In this document: positions 22,459-36,665 of the stretch, in pieces
Layout of the letters: each line of letters begins with the position of its first letter
Numbering within the stretch: position 1 is the stretch's first letter
DNA from: Streblospio benedicti
Lineage: Eukaryota > Annelida > Polychaeta > Spionida > Spionidae
NCBI GenBank assembly: GCA_019095985.1
Contig: CM032662.1
Location: 6,866,693-6,930,692, forward strand
Direction of reading: 5' to 3'
DNA: 64,000 nucleotides
The notes under the pieces: generated by a model
Seen by the model: the letters and a program-made list of their open reading frames with translations, nothing else
Told to the model about the DNA's origin: nothing
The model's database searches: none
Made by a program: the position numbers and the translations under genes

Positions 22459-24660
22459 ATTGATGTAATGGCAATATTGGAGCCTGTCAGCTGGCTAATC
22501 CGACACCTAGTGCACTAAGTCCCCGGTAAATATTTAAACCAGTACATTGGATTTCACGATTTCGTCCACACTATTGTACTTATATCAAGAAACAAACAAC
22601 TCAGTACAGGTGAGATGGATTAAAACGGTGTGTTGACGTCAATCTTGTACTCCATTGAGAAGCAGCAATTAAACTGTGCGATCAAAATATACTTCTTGGA
22701 GCATTCAAAGATTTGAAGGTAAAAAAGATTGTTTGAAACAAGTTCGCTTGGATGTAAAAAAATATGCCTGATTGAACATTTACTTTTTTCTCGCGAAATC
22801 ATTGAGAAAAAAGAAGAAAAGTCTGCGAATAAAAAGAACACGAAAAAGGTGCACATAACACACAAAACTGCTTAATCCAGACCACGAAATGCATTATCCT
22901 GATCAATTGTTACTGCTTTGAATGAATTTACTCGGAAATTACCGAGTATTTACTTATTCTCACATTTTAAGCCGATTAGCACATGAGATTAAACCATCCG
23001 ATGCTCTTTAGAGCGTCAATTCGCAGGGATTAATTGGCTTACGCATCTCATCAGGGGATTTATAAAGTATGTGCTTAAGTCTGTTGGCAATATTGAGTGA
23101 TGAAATCAACACAGCTCACTTACGCTATAGTATGCATCATCGTCATCATTATCTCTCTTATTCACTGTGTCGACGCGAGGCGCTAATCGCACGTTCAGCG
23201 CATTTTTTTTCAGTTTTTCAAGATGGCGGAATGTACTCACACACAATTTTGTTTGGGCTATTTGCCCAATATAAATGCTTCGTTCGTTACTGTGTTGTCT
23301 TTGGATATCATTTTTAGTGTACAAACTATGTTCCAACGCAATTATACGGGTGATATATAGTTTAATTTAGCTGTTTGAGCACTCCTATTTTTCAGCCCGA
23401 TGCCAGTAACTCCCGTCTTAATCGAGGAGGGTAACACCAAAATATTTCCTAGCATTTTCTGTTAGAATAGAATGGAAAGTAAAAAAAACGACTAAAATAA
23501 TAACCTGATGCAAAAAAAAATAACCAATTGTAATAAATCTATTGCTTTAAAAATTTCCCATTGAATGCACTTTAGAGAATAAACATTTTCCCCCTCCAAT
23601 TTTCAAATACTGTAAAACTAGAATATTCGGTGACTATTAAATTTTTCAATTTTCATCTTTAGATCATTTTGTGACTATTTGATTTTGCGATTTTGTTTCA
23701 TCCTGGACCTGCTTATTGAAAAGAAAATTAGTGTGTAAAGTGTACTCATAGTATGTTATACTTAGATTTTATTGTTAATTATGGAAAGTATTATCACTTT
23801 GGAAATGTGATAATCTTATATTGTATACAGGTGAACAGTATAACTTGTATATAGTTGTGCTCACACAAGACATGTATACACTTTAAGCATGTTACAAAAT
23901 GTGCCCATGTAAGACAAGTGTTCACTATAAGGAGGTGTCCTGTAGTTGACATCATTACATCCCTCGTTTGCTGTACACAAAATACTAATGAGTTCGAATC
24001 CCAGGAGAGGCTCGGATACAAATTGATACACGCACATGCTTCTCCCATTGCTGACTAGGGGTGGAGAGATTAATGCAGCTGCATCAGGTCAAAGTGTATT
24101 TGTGTGTTTGCGTTAGTAAAGGCTTCGCAAAACCCATTATTTACGCACGCACACATATGGGTTTCGGGGGAAAATGTGCCAAGGTTTCGCGAAGATCATT
24201 AGTTAGACATATAAGGGATTCAGAAAAGAAAATTGTGGACTATTTGGAAGGCTTTGAAATGTGCAACGTAAATGTGCATATGTGGCTGGCCTATTTTTTC
24301 CAATTCATTTTTACACATGGCCTCTTTTCCCCATATGTTTCCATCCATTCTCTTGAACTGCGTGATAAATGTATGTAATTTATACCAACGCTGCACATTT
24401 CTTGAAGATCCCATTAGCTTCGTGCCACATGCTTACTTCAACATTTTACGATACCTAACAGGGTGCGAGACTTGAAGCACCGTGGTTATGAAGCTAATTT
24501 GTAATAGCAATATGCAATGTAGTCATAAAAGTAGTAAGTATGCTGCATACATTTCTGAGCATCTGATGCCAACATTTCACGCTGAATTTGCCTTCTTACA
24601 CACACGATTTCACTAAATAATACACACGCATATGTTACCATCCAATGCATTCTTCATAGA
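22459..24660. other. No recognised gene
   Basis: AT-rich. A tRNA B-box-like word (GAGTTCGAATCCC near 23991) may mark a SINE remnant. The open frames at 23069-23336 and 24061-24378 are overlapped by frames on the other strand and carry no domain I recognise. Confidence 0.35.
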
Positions 24661-24674
24661 ATTTATATCGCCAC

Positions 24675-24760
24675 AAATTGCAATTAACCATATAATTCCA
24701 TTTTGCCAAGTGTAATTGCAATTGACCATATACTACCATTTTGCCAAGTGGAATTAACCA
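24675..24760. repeat. Two-unit tandem repeat, period about 39 bp
   Basis: GCAATTAACCATATAATTCC is followed by CATTTTGCCAAGTG, and the pair recurs as GCAATTGACCATATACTACC and CATTTTGCCAAGTG. Confidence 0.6.
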
Positions 24761-27700
24761 AATGGGATTTGTGTTTGAGTGTGTGACACAAAAATCCCAC
24801 CCCAGTTGACCTATCAATACATCACTAGTAACAAACACATCCATTTATCAAACTTTTGTGTGTGAGTAATCCAACCAGAGTAAACCCACCATTTTACAAC
24901 AAAACGTCCTTTCAACACCACCTCTGTTGAGAGCATCTCTATAATGACACACGTTTCTGTGGTCACAGACTTCGTCAAAGAGATCAACTTGAACCTCCAG
25001 ACCCTATTTCTATAAAGACCACTTGATGCCCGGCATTGGGTCGTCTAGACATCTTCCAATACAAGTTCTTGTGTACCACTTGTTACACACAATCCATTTG
25101 ACAAGTTGTCGTTATTAGCCCCAGACTCCATGCTTCATGTTGATAAAGAGGATTTGGACAACTGTCGGATCCATCACAATAAATCACAGCCTTTAAATCC
25201 ATGTGCTCATTTGCTGAAGAATTATTACAGTAGAACATCATTGTAAGTACCTACAATCTTTTATGTACACGCCTCCTTGCTTTGACATACATTGGATGCT
25301 ATTGTGGTGAAGTTACCTGCCCATTGGACATTGCATTATGAGGAACCTGGCTAACAAGGACATCTCTATGAAAGGGGCACACCTCTATTAGGGACAACTG
25401 GCAATTATAGTTGATTATCGCTCACCATCCAACAGGTCCAACTAATGTTGACAATTTTCTCTGTACTACCAATACTAATTTCCCTAATACATAGGTATTG
25501 CTTTGACATTAGTTCATCATAATAATTTTGAACAGTAGTGGACTCGTTTTGCATAATTATGCATAGAAAAGCAACATCGCTGTCTTTATTTCATACCTTA
25601 TCTCACCGGGCAAGGTGCAGAGGATTTGCATTAGCCACATGCAGTTCATGTTAAACGCCCGCCAGAACTGAATGTAATACATTGACATAATTATTGCCAT
25701 ATTACCAACTGAATCAAGGACGAATAGAGGGGATTAAGAACGCAAATGCTGATAAATGTTAGAGGACCTAAGGGTGGCATGATCCCCCCAGCAAATCTTT
25801 AATTTTACGATTTTTCTCGTTTACATTCTGAGCACTTTTCAACACCAGTTCTTCGTACCAAACTGTCCCCATTCTTTTTAATAAAAAAACCTTAAGGGGA
25901 GTGGTTGAATCCCAAGTTTCCTCCTGCACCGATCCACTGAGAATGTATTCCACTGAAATCCATTACACATCCCGCAGACCACTGACAAGATTACTACGCC
26001 TCACCGACCAAACTGAGCAGGGCATGAGGCGAGCAAACACACCCCGAACAGCGCTTATATGAGTAGGGGGTCCTTAAGGGTCCTGACTGCTAGTGACGTA
26101 TCCCTGTGGTGAGTTCTTTGAAGTTAAAGGCTACCACCTCACTGTTAGAATGATTTATATTGAGAAGCAATGTCATGTTTATAGATACAGTCCCGAAAAA
26201 TATTATTACAGTAAAAGCTCCCTCATTTGACTGGCTTCAAATGGGCGCAACAGTGAAGTAGTTTCGATAGATCCCTTCATGGAGGTTCTGGCATGTGGTC
26301 TCCATATAGAGGTGGTTCTAGTAGGATGGTAAGCCAGAATTTACATGGTAAAACTACTAGAAAACGCCACACATACCATCAGTGTCGCCCATACGGAGGC
26401 CTCTTTTATCACCAAGGAAACATCCAAGCTAATGCCTGTGCACACAAACTGTAATACCCACCATCAGCAATGTAAACGAACGTTATGAGAACTTATATAG
26501 CACAGTGCAACCCCCTTACTGAGAAGTCACCTTTTTACAGGGACACCTCTTTACACATGCAGACCTTTTCACACTCACGGTTACTTCAGAATGTTAAAAT
26601 ACAGTGTCACATAATGTCACCACATTTGTACAAGTTTAAACTATTGTCTCTATTTGGCTAAATTTTACTGATTCCCAAATAAACTTCTAGGGGTGCTTCT
26701 TGCATGCTGTACTCGCATGTAATAAGGGAGAAGTTATGCATTCTTATTTGGCACTTGTAAAGGACTCTAAGTAGACTATGAATATAACTGCAACGAGTCT
26801 GTTATGAGCAAGTATGACGCTCTTGGAATTGTTAACCTTGAACCTAAACCGTAATTGGACCATTACTTGTACAATATATGCAGCAGTTTTTCATGCTTGA
26901 AGTCAGGTTAAAATGTATTTTAACAGGGCCAGATTGGTTTCAGATGCCAGGCAGGGGCTCCAATAACCTTGCTTTATCCCATACACCTAGCAATGTAACA
27001 CCATCCGTGTTTGCCGTGCCCTTGTTGTTAAGGTTGTAGACCACACAGCTGTTGAATGTAATAAGATTGTGACTTGGTATTCATTGCAGACTTGCTCACG
27101 GTTTACAATCTGTGAAAAATTTCCGCTTTAAGCTTTATTTTTGCAGTAAGAAAAGAAGAAAGAGAAAATGAAACGAAGTAAAACATAATGTTCATTTAAA
27201 AATGTTTTATCAAACCAAATCGCTGTTGGTTTTTATTTGATGGCTGCTCACGATTTGTCATCTATAAAATATTTAAACTTCTTAATCTAGATCTAAATAA
27301 GAAAGTAGAAAATGAAAATAAAAGGTGGTAACCAAGTGTGATTTTATCTAAGATATCTTTTGTAATCAATTTTAATCTCTGATTAAAATGAGACGATTTT
27401 TATCAGCACCAAACCTGGTCTAAAACCACTAAATGATTGCAGACAAAATAAGATAAAAGACCGCTAAAACATGGTTATTAATCACTGATTCATATCAAGA
27501 GTTTTGCATTAGCAACAACCCTGGTATGAAGCACTGTATGGAAGATGAGGAAATTAGAATCAAGCTTTTATCAAGATAAAGGACCTGATATCAAGATTCA
27601 TATATTTTATTTCATAAGACCGCCATAAAAAGGCAAAACCCGTGTACAAGATAATGCATTCCAACACCTCATACATCAACCCACATAGCCGTAAAAATGA

Positions 27701-30700
27701 CAGTGCACAGCTCAGAAGACATTACGACATACAGCCAAAATGAGAACCAAAAACACATCCCATCGTTCCTCAGAAAGCATCGCCATTACCACACCCCTTG
27801 AAATGCCCACTGCGCATTTGGAAATGTTGTGTTTTTATATTATCCCAGGCAATTTACTCACACTGGTCATATAGAGAGACTTGCAGCAGCCTTGCATATA
27901 AATAGAACCCTGCTTTGCCGTTGATACAAAGCTTAGGCCAGTAGATGGGATCCGTGGTCCCTTGTGTATCTTTTGAGACATTTGAGACAAGCTACACTGT
28001 CCCAAGTCAAAATGTACTGCTGTACATGCAGTTCCTAGGGGGCACCAATTCTTTGACCCGCCAAATGCCATTTTTTTCACAGTTTTTGGCATTTCCGTGA
28101 GCTTTCACAGTTACAAACCCATGACCTAGTTGCCAGGCTCCCTTTTTCTGAAATCCTGGACCTGCTAGTGAGTCCTAGTCCACCTACCAATGGATAACGA
28201 TTCTCATCCACCCCCGCCCCACCAGACGGTGTTGCGTTAGAGGGTAAAGATTAATTGTGGAGCTTACACAGTCCAAAAACGTCTGGTTTTTTAGCCCGCT
28301 GGGGGACCTCAGCTTGCCTGTTCTCCACTCGGCCTTGGCTTGCCTTTTCCCCGGTCATGCATTCGTGATGTTTCCGGCCTCATTTAGAATTAGATTACAA
28401 AGTGGGACAGGACGGGGGTGATAATATGGGTGCCTGGGTGTGTTTTCTTACTGTAGTTTTTCAGTGGACCTTGTATATTTTATTCTTGGTGTGAAGGGAG
28501 GTATTTGTTGGTTCCAGGTTTAAAACTATAAAAAAGTATTCATTTCTCAGAGCCATATTGTTTGTAAAAAAACTGCTTGCAGACTTTTCGTTGTTGTTGC
28601 TACAGCAGCAACAGAGCTACTTTGACTTTGACTTCGACATGCCTTTGACGCTGTTGAGACAAACCTCGAAACTTGTGTGGGCCGATAAAAACATGGTTCT
28701 GAGGATGGTGTCTTTCCTTATAACGATTATATCCACTAGTTGCATTTACTTGTTAATACCAACACCTCTCATGTCAGTGATAACAAGTGAGAGTTGTGAA
28801 TTTTCCATGAATATTAGCTGTATTCATACCAAGAAACATCTGTGATTGGTTAGTTCATGGTAGATAGTTACCAACCTAGTTAGATAGTTACTAGGTTCAC
28901 TGCTTGTTGTGTTGTCGCCTTGTAATGAATATAAATTTGTCGTGTTTGTCAAGTTTGTGATATTAAAATGAGAACACTTGCAGGTGTCTTTTAAGTCAGT
29001 TTAGATTTGTCTAACATTGTTTTTGCCCAGCAATGTAGATTATAACCCAACACCTATCATGAATAAATGTTTGAAATTAGGACTAGAATTTCAATTACAA
29101 TGCAAATCAATCAAACCGTACTATGCCCTAGGCAGGAAAAAAGCCTCATGGCAACCAAAGATAGTATCCCACTGAGTGAAAGAGACATTCCTTACCCATC
29201 ACGTTTGCATTAGAAATTACAGCCACAGTATTGGGGGACTTGGTATATGGATGGACTGGGGTAAGGGATTTGATCTCTGAGTGTTGTGTGTTAGATGGTT
29301 GACGCTTACATGCACAACACTTCATATGTTTTTTAAAAATATCTGTTTAAGTTTAAATTAGCACACCATTCAGACAGGTGTGTAAGTACATACAACTACA
29401 TAATGATAAAGTCACATGGCCTATTACGATGGATAAGATGCTAGTGGATACAAATCCGTAAGCATCTGCAAGAATTTCGTATCGTACGTGTACGCGGCTG
29501 CAGTTTTGAAATTCTCAAAAATTTGCTTCAGATCAAAAATATGTAACTTCTATGTGAGACACGTAAACTCATCTGCAAGATACGTAAAGTAAGCTCATCC
29601 TTGAGGTTCTGTGCCGCACATCCATCACTAGCCCAATCCCCAGGATCCTCAGCCATGTAATGATCCACCCCCTGCTGTGAGTTCAAGTTTACAGCTTGAT
29701 TCTTCGCTCTCCTCCAAGAAATGTGAGTTTGATGTTAGAATTAAGCATTTCATTGTCCAAATATTCCATCTACCGTAACTGGCCGTGTGACTGTATCACA
29801 TACGTAGACATTTTTCTAGGTTATTGAACCCTGGATGTGCCATCTGAAAATCACAAACCACATCCATTTGTGCACAATTTATCATGTTGGCGTCATACAC
29901 AAAAAATGTTGCACATGGTGCCCCTACACGACAGCCCCCACCAATTACATCATATGAAACTAAAATGAGTTACGTGTGTGGTATACAAACTACACAAAAA
30001 CGCTTAACTGTGTCTGTCATAGGTGACATGACGGGGCCGGCAGCCCGGGGTCCCATACATCCCACATGCCAGCCTGCTATTACCAGACTGACGTAGACGT
30101 CATCATGGGATTGGCTTCCGGAAGGGAGGCATCTCGATTTGATTATTTCATTTTTGAAACTATGTGCTTGCATTTTAGTTTAAATTTAAATATAATTTTG
30201 ATGTTCAGCTCACCGCGTGGTTCTTAAAAAGAGAGAAGATAGCGGATGAAATGTTGTGATTAATCTAGAAATTGGCGACAATGAGTCCCAGGACTTATAT
30301 ATTTTGAAACATTTACTCCGAGGGGCAATACAATGGGTCCCGACATGCATAAGATAGGAATGTTTTACTGACCTAAATAGTTTTACAGACAGAACACTTT
30401 ATTAGTATTCACACTTGAGGGATCTCATGGGTATCGTGTCCGCAATTGATAGCAGACACGCTAGAACCCCCATGAAAATAAAATAGTTCTGTGGACAAAA
30501 AGGGGAGGGGAACGCCTCCTATGACCCTTGGATCTGACTATGGTGTACAAGGGCGTAAAATAAATGGCACCTTGCCGTTTTGCTTGGAGCAAAGGATTTG
30601 TTAACTGCTTCAGTCAGATGAAACACGTAATTGTGTCAACTTATTTAATGTAACTATATCGCACAGAGCACATTTTAAAGACAAGAAGCATTGCGCATGC

Positions 30701-31165
30701 CCAGAGGGAGGATGATCACAGGTGACACCCCACCTCCACCGAAAAAAAGAAAAGAAAAATAGAAAATACACGGTGAGACTTTGTTTGTTCACTAACCCAC
30801 ATATTTTAAGAAACAAACAATGTAGACCTTGATCAAGGTAATTATACTAGCATATAATTGAGTCCATCCATCTGGTTCCTATTGCTTGTGAAGCGAGCAA
30901 TGAAACTTTGTACGTTCTTCAATCTGAAACAAACTATCCATCACCACCCAGACAACATACACAATATGAAACCCTCTGATTTGCGCGTCTGGCTGCTACA
31001 TATCATCTAACACATCATTCACGTGGCGAGTATCTTGGTCCACAGAATCTGATACAGCTGGGGTCACAGGGTCTCGATAATTCAAGCTGAATACGCTGTG
31101 GTGTTGCAGCCAGTGTCAATTGACACATTGTCTCACCAAAAAACGTAGAATCGTGGAATTATGTG
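24761..31165. other. No recognised gene; scattered MITE pieces
   Basis: Pogo-like ends and ladder words lie near 24950, 25227, 26211 and 26510. Fragments resembling the GATCCAGG-ended MITE lie near 25780, 28150 and 30520. The minus-strand block at 30610-30740 follows a long pyrimidine tract and reads WGVTCDHPPSGHAQ then CFLSLKCALCDIV, but is too weak to call an exon. Confidence 0.35.
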
Positions 31166-31365
31166 TGCTTCCGTGGCCGAGTGGATAGGGAGTTGGACTC
31201 GTGACCAGAAGGTCGTTGGTTCGATTCCAGTAGGGTCTGGTGGTGGGTGTTGAGCAAGCTCATCCCTAAAGCAGTTGCCCACTGCTCCGTGACACCTACA
31301 CGTTAATTAGGTACAGGTCATTGGGTTGAAAGAGTGAGTGAGTGATTGTGTGAGTGATTAGCATT
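31166..31365 (+). mobile_element. tRNA-derived SINE
   Basis: The head carries an A-box (GTGGCCGAGTGGATAGGG) and a B-box (GGTTCGATTCC) at RNA polymerase III promoter spacing, resembling a class II (Leu/Ser-like) tRNA. The body continues GGTGTTGAGCA to GGTACAGGTCATTGGG and ends in a loose GTGAGTGAGTGATT repeat. A diverged copy at 20360-20520 confirms it as a dispersed family. Confidence 0.75.
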
Positions 31366-33200
31366 GTGCGCTGAATGTGCTGCCGATGCAAGCATGTGAG
31401 AAATGATCAATTGAATATCAATATAAGTGGGCCAATGACCTGGTGTAAATTGTAACGTCGTCAGAGCAGTACTATAGACTCCCACATTTACATCGTACGA
31501 TATTGTCTCATCACAGATGTGCAGAATCATGGATTGTTTAAAATCCTATCCACACAGTATACTATTGGCGATGAATATCAGACTGAAGCCCTGTGGCAAC
31601 ATCTGTTGAGCAGGCAGGAGGGCATCATTCATCCCTCCACATGAACATGTAACGCTGTGGGGATACCAACAGATATATCAAGAGTGATTTATGAAGTGAA
31701 CGTCTGTTGGTACGTCCTGGATGCTAGAATAGGCTGTGACGATACGGTGACATGGGTGGGAATCAAATGGATGTCTCATAGGGGAATATGTGAAGCGATA
31801 CCTAAACCCTGCATCTATTTTCAATTTCATTTTTTATGTGTATGTATTACTAGTAGGCGTTCTGGTTTTATTTTTCTGTTATTTGATTTGTTTGTTGCAA
31901 ATGCAATATGTAGACCAAGTTTGCTATTTTAGGAAGGTTCAAAAGTGCAACGTTCCATTAACAAGCCTTTCACTTTTTTATGTACTGAAGACTAAAAGAA
32001 TGATGGTAAGTACTTTATATAATGTTCATGAAGCCGACGAGGAAGCCATAAAATTGACTGACGATTTAGCTGGGGTTTTCAGGTTTCTCACGCTACCTCA
32101 TACATTTTACTTTTAGAGCAATCATGGCTCTTTCTTATTGCATACTATTTGGCATAAAGGCCTTCACAACACTCCAACATTTCAACTATATTTAAATCAT
32201 TTTCAAGTGTTCTTAAATGGAAAAAAAAGTTATACAAATGCAAATAGATTGCAATGACAACTGAATGATTCGTCACAATTGAATCAATAATCAAATGTTG
32301 CTAAAGTGTACTCAAACTCTTAATATGACTTAATGTAATATTACTCCACGCAATATTAAAACTACTGGAATACTTCATTTATCCAATACATATAACTCTG
32401 CAGTACACAATATGACCCACTATAATCCGAAGTGATGCCTCTTGATTCCACTCAGAGTATGCCACGAGTATATTCGTGATTTAAACCAGTAGGAAGTGCA
32501 TATCACTTTTGATGAATATCACTGCAAGAAGCAAATGTGGAATCAAGAATTATAGGCCTCATGCCAGGCTGGAATGAGCAAGATTTGTGTTTACACATAT
32601 GATTCTTGCCTGGAATTTTGTGGAATGGGTAGTTTTGGTGGTGCTTTTCACGCCTGTATCGCACGTTTGGGATTAGTAACGTGAGAATGATTGTGATTGT
32701 TTCAAAATTTATTACATCTGTATGTTTTATTTATTGTTAGAGGTAGATTAAGTTTAGTTTCGAGTTGCATATGTCCCAGAAATACTAGTATATTAGCATG
32801 CAAGGCAAAAATGAGCCTTCTTAAAGTTTTTATCACTGGGAATTTCTATTTTATAATCATGAAGGAAAACCTAGCCCATTGGGACATCCCGCTAACAAGT
32901 AAACATCACAATAAAGGACATTTCTTTTCAGTTCCCCATTTATCATGTTGTCTGATGTAAATGTGTCACTTAAAAACACCGAGCCCTTGGGACAGTGTGG
33001 AGGTTGTGGGCATGTTTTGGTTAAATGGTTACTGTTCCTTACTTCCGCCAGTGTCCCCAATAGCTTTGTGTTCTTGTAAAAACCTTGCTAAACATTATAT
33101 GGACCTTACAATATCTAATGAAATCTCTAAGAATTAAATTCTGAAAATATAGATTTATGTTAATCCCAACAAGTGGAAATTCACCCTGGGACTAAGCTCC
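31366..33200. other. No recognised gene; one weak plus-strand exon
   Basis: At 31933-32005 a plus-strand block of 73 nt sits between a fair acceptor (TTTGCTATTTTAG) and a good donor (GATG then GTAAGT). One frame is open (KVQKCNVPLTSLSLFYVLK). It stands alone and I do not trust it as a gene. Confidence 0.25.
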
Positions 33201-33774
33201 TGCTCATTGAAATTCCACGAGGCATCCAGCACAAATCACTTCCCCCAAAGTGCCCCCTCTGCAAACCACATGAGGACCCCATATGAGGTCCGAAACAAGT
33301 GTGTCACTGTATCATATTAGTGGATTTTGTAGTATGATACAACATGCAATGAACCTTACAATACCATTTTATGTAAAGTGTGTCATTGTGTCATTTTAAA
33401 GAATTTTCAAAACGTTCTCGTGTCGCTTATAATATGTACACAGAATAAAATCGTGTATGATGGCAATTGATCTTCGATGTCAAGTGGTACACTTTACAAC
33501 CTAAAGTGACTCAAACCAGAAGTGTCACTGTTCACTCTTAGCTAGAGGTTTATAAATATGACACTTCGTATTTACCCCTGGTAGAAGCAGGGTTTCTGCA
33601 GAAGCTAATGGCATGAACTTGTAGCATTCAAATAGCAGAGCTATCAGCAGAGTTTAAACACCCATTCATCGTTCATTGGATATGCTTGTATTAAACCTAC
33701 ACCGGTGTCTAATACCCATTGAATTTCACTTAAGAAAAGTGCCAGCAGTGTAGTTAGATAGCAATATATATGTT

Positions 33775-33960
33775 AACCTTTATATTAAGGCCTCCCGTGT
33801 GCTTGGGAGAGAGGTGGTCTTTTTGTGGAGGTTAATAGTGGTTCTTTAATCTGGAAGTTTAAGGTGATGAAGGGTGGTCTCTGCATCAGAGGCGGTCTTC
33901 CATGCTTAGGTTGTCTTTATTTATATGGTGGGCGGGGTGGGGGCGGTAATGGCCTTGTGA
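33775..33960. mobile_element. Pogo-like MITE fragment
   Basis: Ladder words GAGGTGGTCTTTTTGTGGAGG and GGGTGGTCTCTGCATCAGAGG mark an inverted copy of the dispersed family. The ends are not clear. Confidence 0.4.
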
Positions 33961-34222
33961 CCTGCCATTGACCTTGATGGAAGCTCATAAGCACATTCGG
34001 TTATCAGTGGGACCTACAATGTACGCCTAAGTATGTTTACGTGGTATGTGACAGTGACATAGGTTGATGATGTGCAAATGAGGTATAGTAATGCAATTTT
34101 GAATCACATCGCCTTTGTAGATATCAGTTTTACAGTGTTATGAGAACATTACTGTAGCATATGGTGATGTACTTCCAAAACAAATACACGTGATTAGAAC
34201 ATTTATTTTTCAAACCACATAG

Positions 34223-34267
34223 TTGTGTGTGTGTGTGTGTGTGTGTATGCGGTGCGTGTGTGTGTGG
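34223..34267. repeat. (GT)n microsatellite
   Basis: About 12 uninterrupted GT units followed by a second short GT tract and a run of G. Confidence 0.9.
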
Positions 34268-35469
34268 GGGGGATTCGAGTGAACTCCATGGAGAGATTTT
34301 CACTGTGGTCTCCAGAGAAAGATAAACATTACAAGTCTGAGTAGCTGTAGATTGAGTGACCCACTTTAACATAAATTCATCCAAACAAAAAAATGAGGGA
34401 CCTCCAGGCCATCCCTAAATGCCAAACAGCGTGTGAATCCCTATTTAGAAAATAGGAGTCTACATAAAATAAGCCATAAGTAGAACGACAACATTCTAGC
34501 AAATACAAATGAGCATTCTTTAATTTAAAGTATGGAAGCAAATTGGAGTGGTTTCGGCCAAAACCAAATATGAATCAAACAAAATTGTAACCCATTACAC
34601 AGAAAACAATGTAGACAGACTACTACAGCAGCCGTGGCAGAATACAGCATGGCAGCCATGTAGGAGAGGCAGAAACGTAATGCAAATGCTCGACTCCCTT
34701 TGCAAAATAGCAATTTCAATAAGAAAACATGATAGAAATGTATAGAAACTTCAACACCCGTTATATCACTGTGTGAATCATGGGAAGGGCTGATCTAGCT
34801 TAACGTGGATTAAGTATTAGATAGTGGAAGTTTTATTTTAAATTAGAACCACAAATATTTAGTATGAGTTGTTGACGTATGGTGCCACTAAATGGGATAA
34901 GTAGGCTGGATAAGATTGATGTTTGCTGTTTCAATGTGAGGGTAATAACATATTAATGTAATATTCATAATAAAACAATGTATATATTTATACGGCTCAA
35001 ACATGATAGCATGCCGAGCTCGCAAGATGCAATGACGCATTTGCCGAATATAAATCCAATTTTGCTCTCACATAGAGTTTTCTATATTTATCAACTTCAT
35101 TCTGGTAAATGCCATCAGCGATTTTCAATCAGCAGCTCTCTTTCAATCAATGCTCGTACACAAGTGTACATGTGCATGCATAAGGTTTGGATCTTATGTT
35201 GCCATCTTCACATACATCATGAATCCATAAAAGACGCTGGGATTTATCGATGCTTTATGAGGCCATCCTCAGACAGACACCGGTTTTATATTGCTCCTTA
35301 CGAGCATGTGTGTGTGTGCAGACCAATCGTTTAGGGACAGGCTCTTGTGTTGGATGCATTAAGGCTGGTTTATGTGTGTTTTACTTTTTTTTGCTATGTA
35401 TTTCATACGAAGAGATATTTATAACATAAAAGTAGCCATTTTTGTACATATTTGACTGACCACTGCTTT

Positions 35470-35745
35470 ATTATCACGATCTGAGCAATGAGAAGTGTGT
35501 TTTAGCAGATAATTTGAAATCAAAAAATAATTCCCCAAAGTTTAAAAGTAATCAAGGCACATACATGTTTTTGCTCTCAACCGATACTTAAAAAAATCTT
35601 ACCTTTATTTTCATAATCTAGGCAACGAAAGTGTGTTTTAACAGATAATTTGAAAATAAAAAAAAGTTTTAAATCCCCAAATATTAAAAATAATCAAGGC
35701 TCCTACGGATTTTATCTTTCTCAGCCAATAGGCCAAAAATCTTAC
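35470..35745. repeat. Tandem duplication, period about 137 bp
   Basis: The unit AAGTGTGTTTTAGCAGATAA to AATCAAGGC at about 35491-35558 recurs as AAGTGTGTTTTAACAGATAA to AATCAAGGC at about 35629-35700. Flanking words (ATCTGAGCAA/ATCTAGGCAA) extend the match. Confidence 0.75.
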
Positions 35746-36461
35746 CAATGGAAAATCTATCAATGATGTTTGCCCATAGTTTTATTTTTTGACACTAATG
35801 TCGCTTCATCTGTTTTCCCATTACGGCTGAGTAGTCGAATGGCACTTGTGTCATCCTAAATCGCTTACGACAATTTATGTAGCCATTTTGCCCCACGGTT
35901 ATTTTTAGCTCTATTTTTAAAGCTGCGTGTTGCCAAATTGAGAAAACCAATATTTGTCTAGGAAATTGGAGTTGCGGACAAACATTGACATAAATGATAT
36001 TTCTGTGTATATAAATATTTGTCAAATTGATTCAAACAATACATTAAAAAGACAATTGTTCAGTGTGGTCTACGTTGAAGAAGAATTGCATTAAAAATGT
36101 ATGTCACATTTGCCTATAATACAATTTGTGAGGAGTGGCAATTGATACGATGTACGGAAAGCATTTCATTCCATATATTGAAATATCATTTAAAAGTATG
36201 TCATGCTTTTGGTTGATGATAAGTAATCTATACCTGGGAAATTTGTATTAACATAAGATCACTTGCTTCCCGGAGTTACACACTTTATCCCTCTTCTAGT
36301 TCCTCGAGCAATGAGCATTGGATTTATATCTCAAAAGACCTCTATGAAGAGCCTATTAACCTATTGGCCTGATCCACCTATTGCCAGAGGAGAGCTTTTG
36401 TGATCATTTTACCTCCTCAGTGTAAGATAGATAAATCCAGGGCCAGCACCAAACCTAATTT

Positions 36462-36665
36462 CCCCACCAGAAGTCATAAATAATGATCGAAGCTATTTGA
36501 AGAACAATAGATAAAATATACACCAGGTAGATAGTTTGTTATTTATAGTTTATCAGTCAATAGCACACACACTAAGAAGAATGAAGCAGCAAGCCACCCT
36601 GTGAACTAATTTCCCCACCAGAAATTATAAATAATGTTAAAGGCTATTTTAAGAGAACAGTACGC
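36462..36665. repeat. Tandem duplication, period about 141 bp
   Basis: CTAATTTCCCCACCAGAA with ATAAATAATG and GCTATTT occurs at 36465 and again at 36606. The intervening sequence is unit-specific, so only part of the unit is still recognisable. Confidence 0.7.

Noticed and set aside
23985-24060. Another SINE, from a GAGTTCGAATCCC B-box
   Set aside because: No A-box or shared body could be found nearby.
30610-30740. Cysteine-containing terminal exon on the minus strand
   Set aside because: The pyrimidine tract is a low-complexity stretch and the peptide shows no consistent zinc-binding spacing.
31933-32005. Plus-strand 73-nt exon
   Set aside because: Only two splice signals and one open frame; isolated on a strand without other coding evidence.
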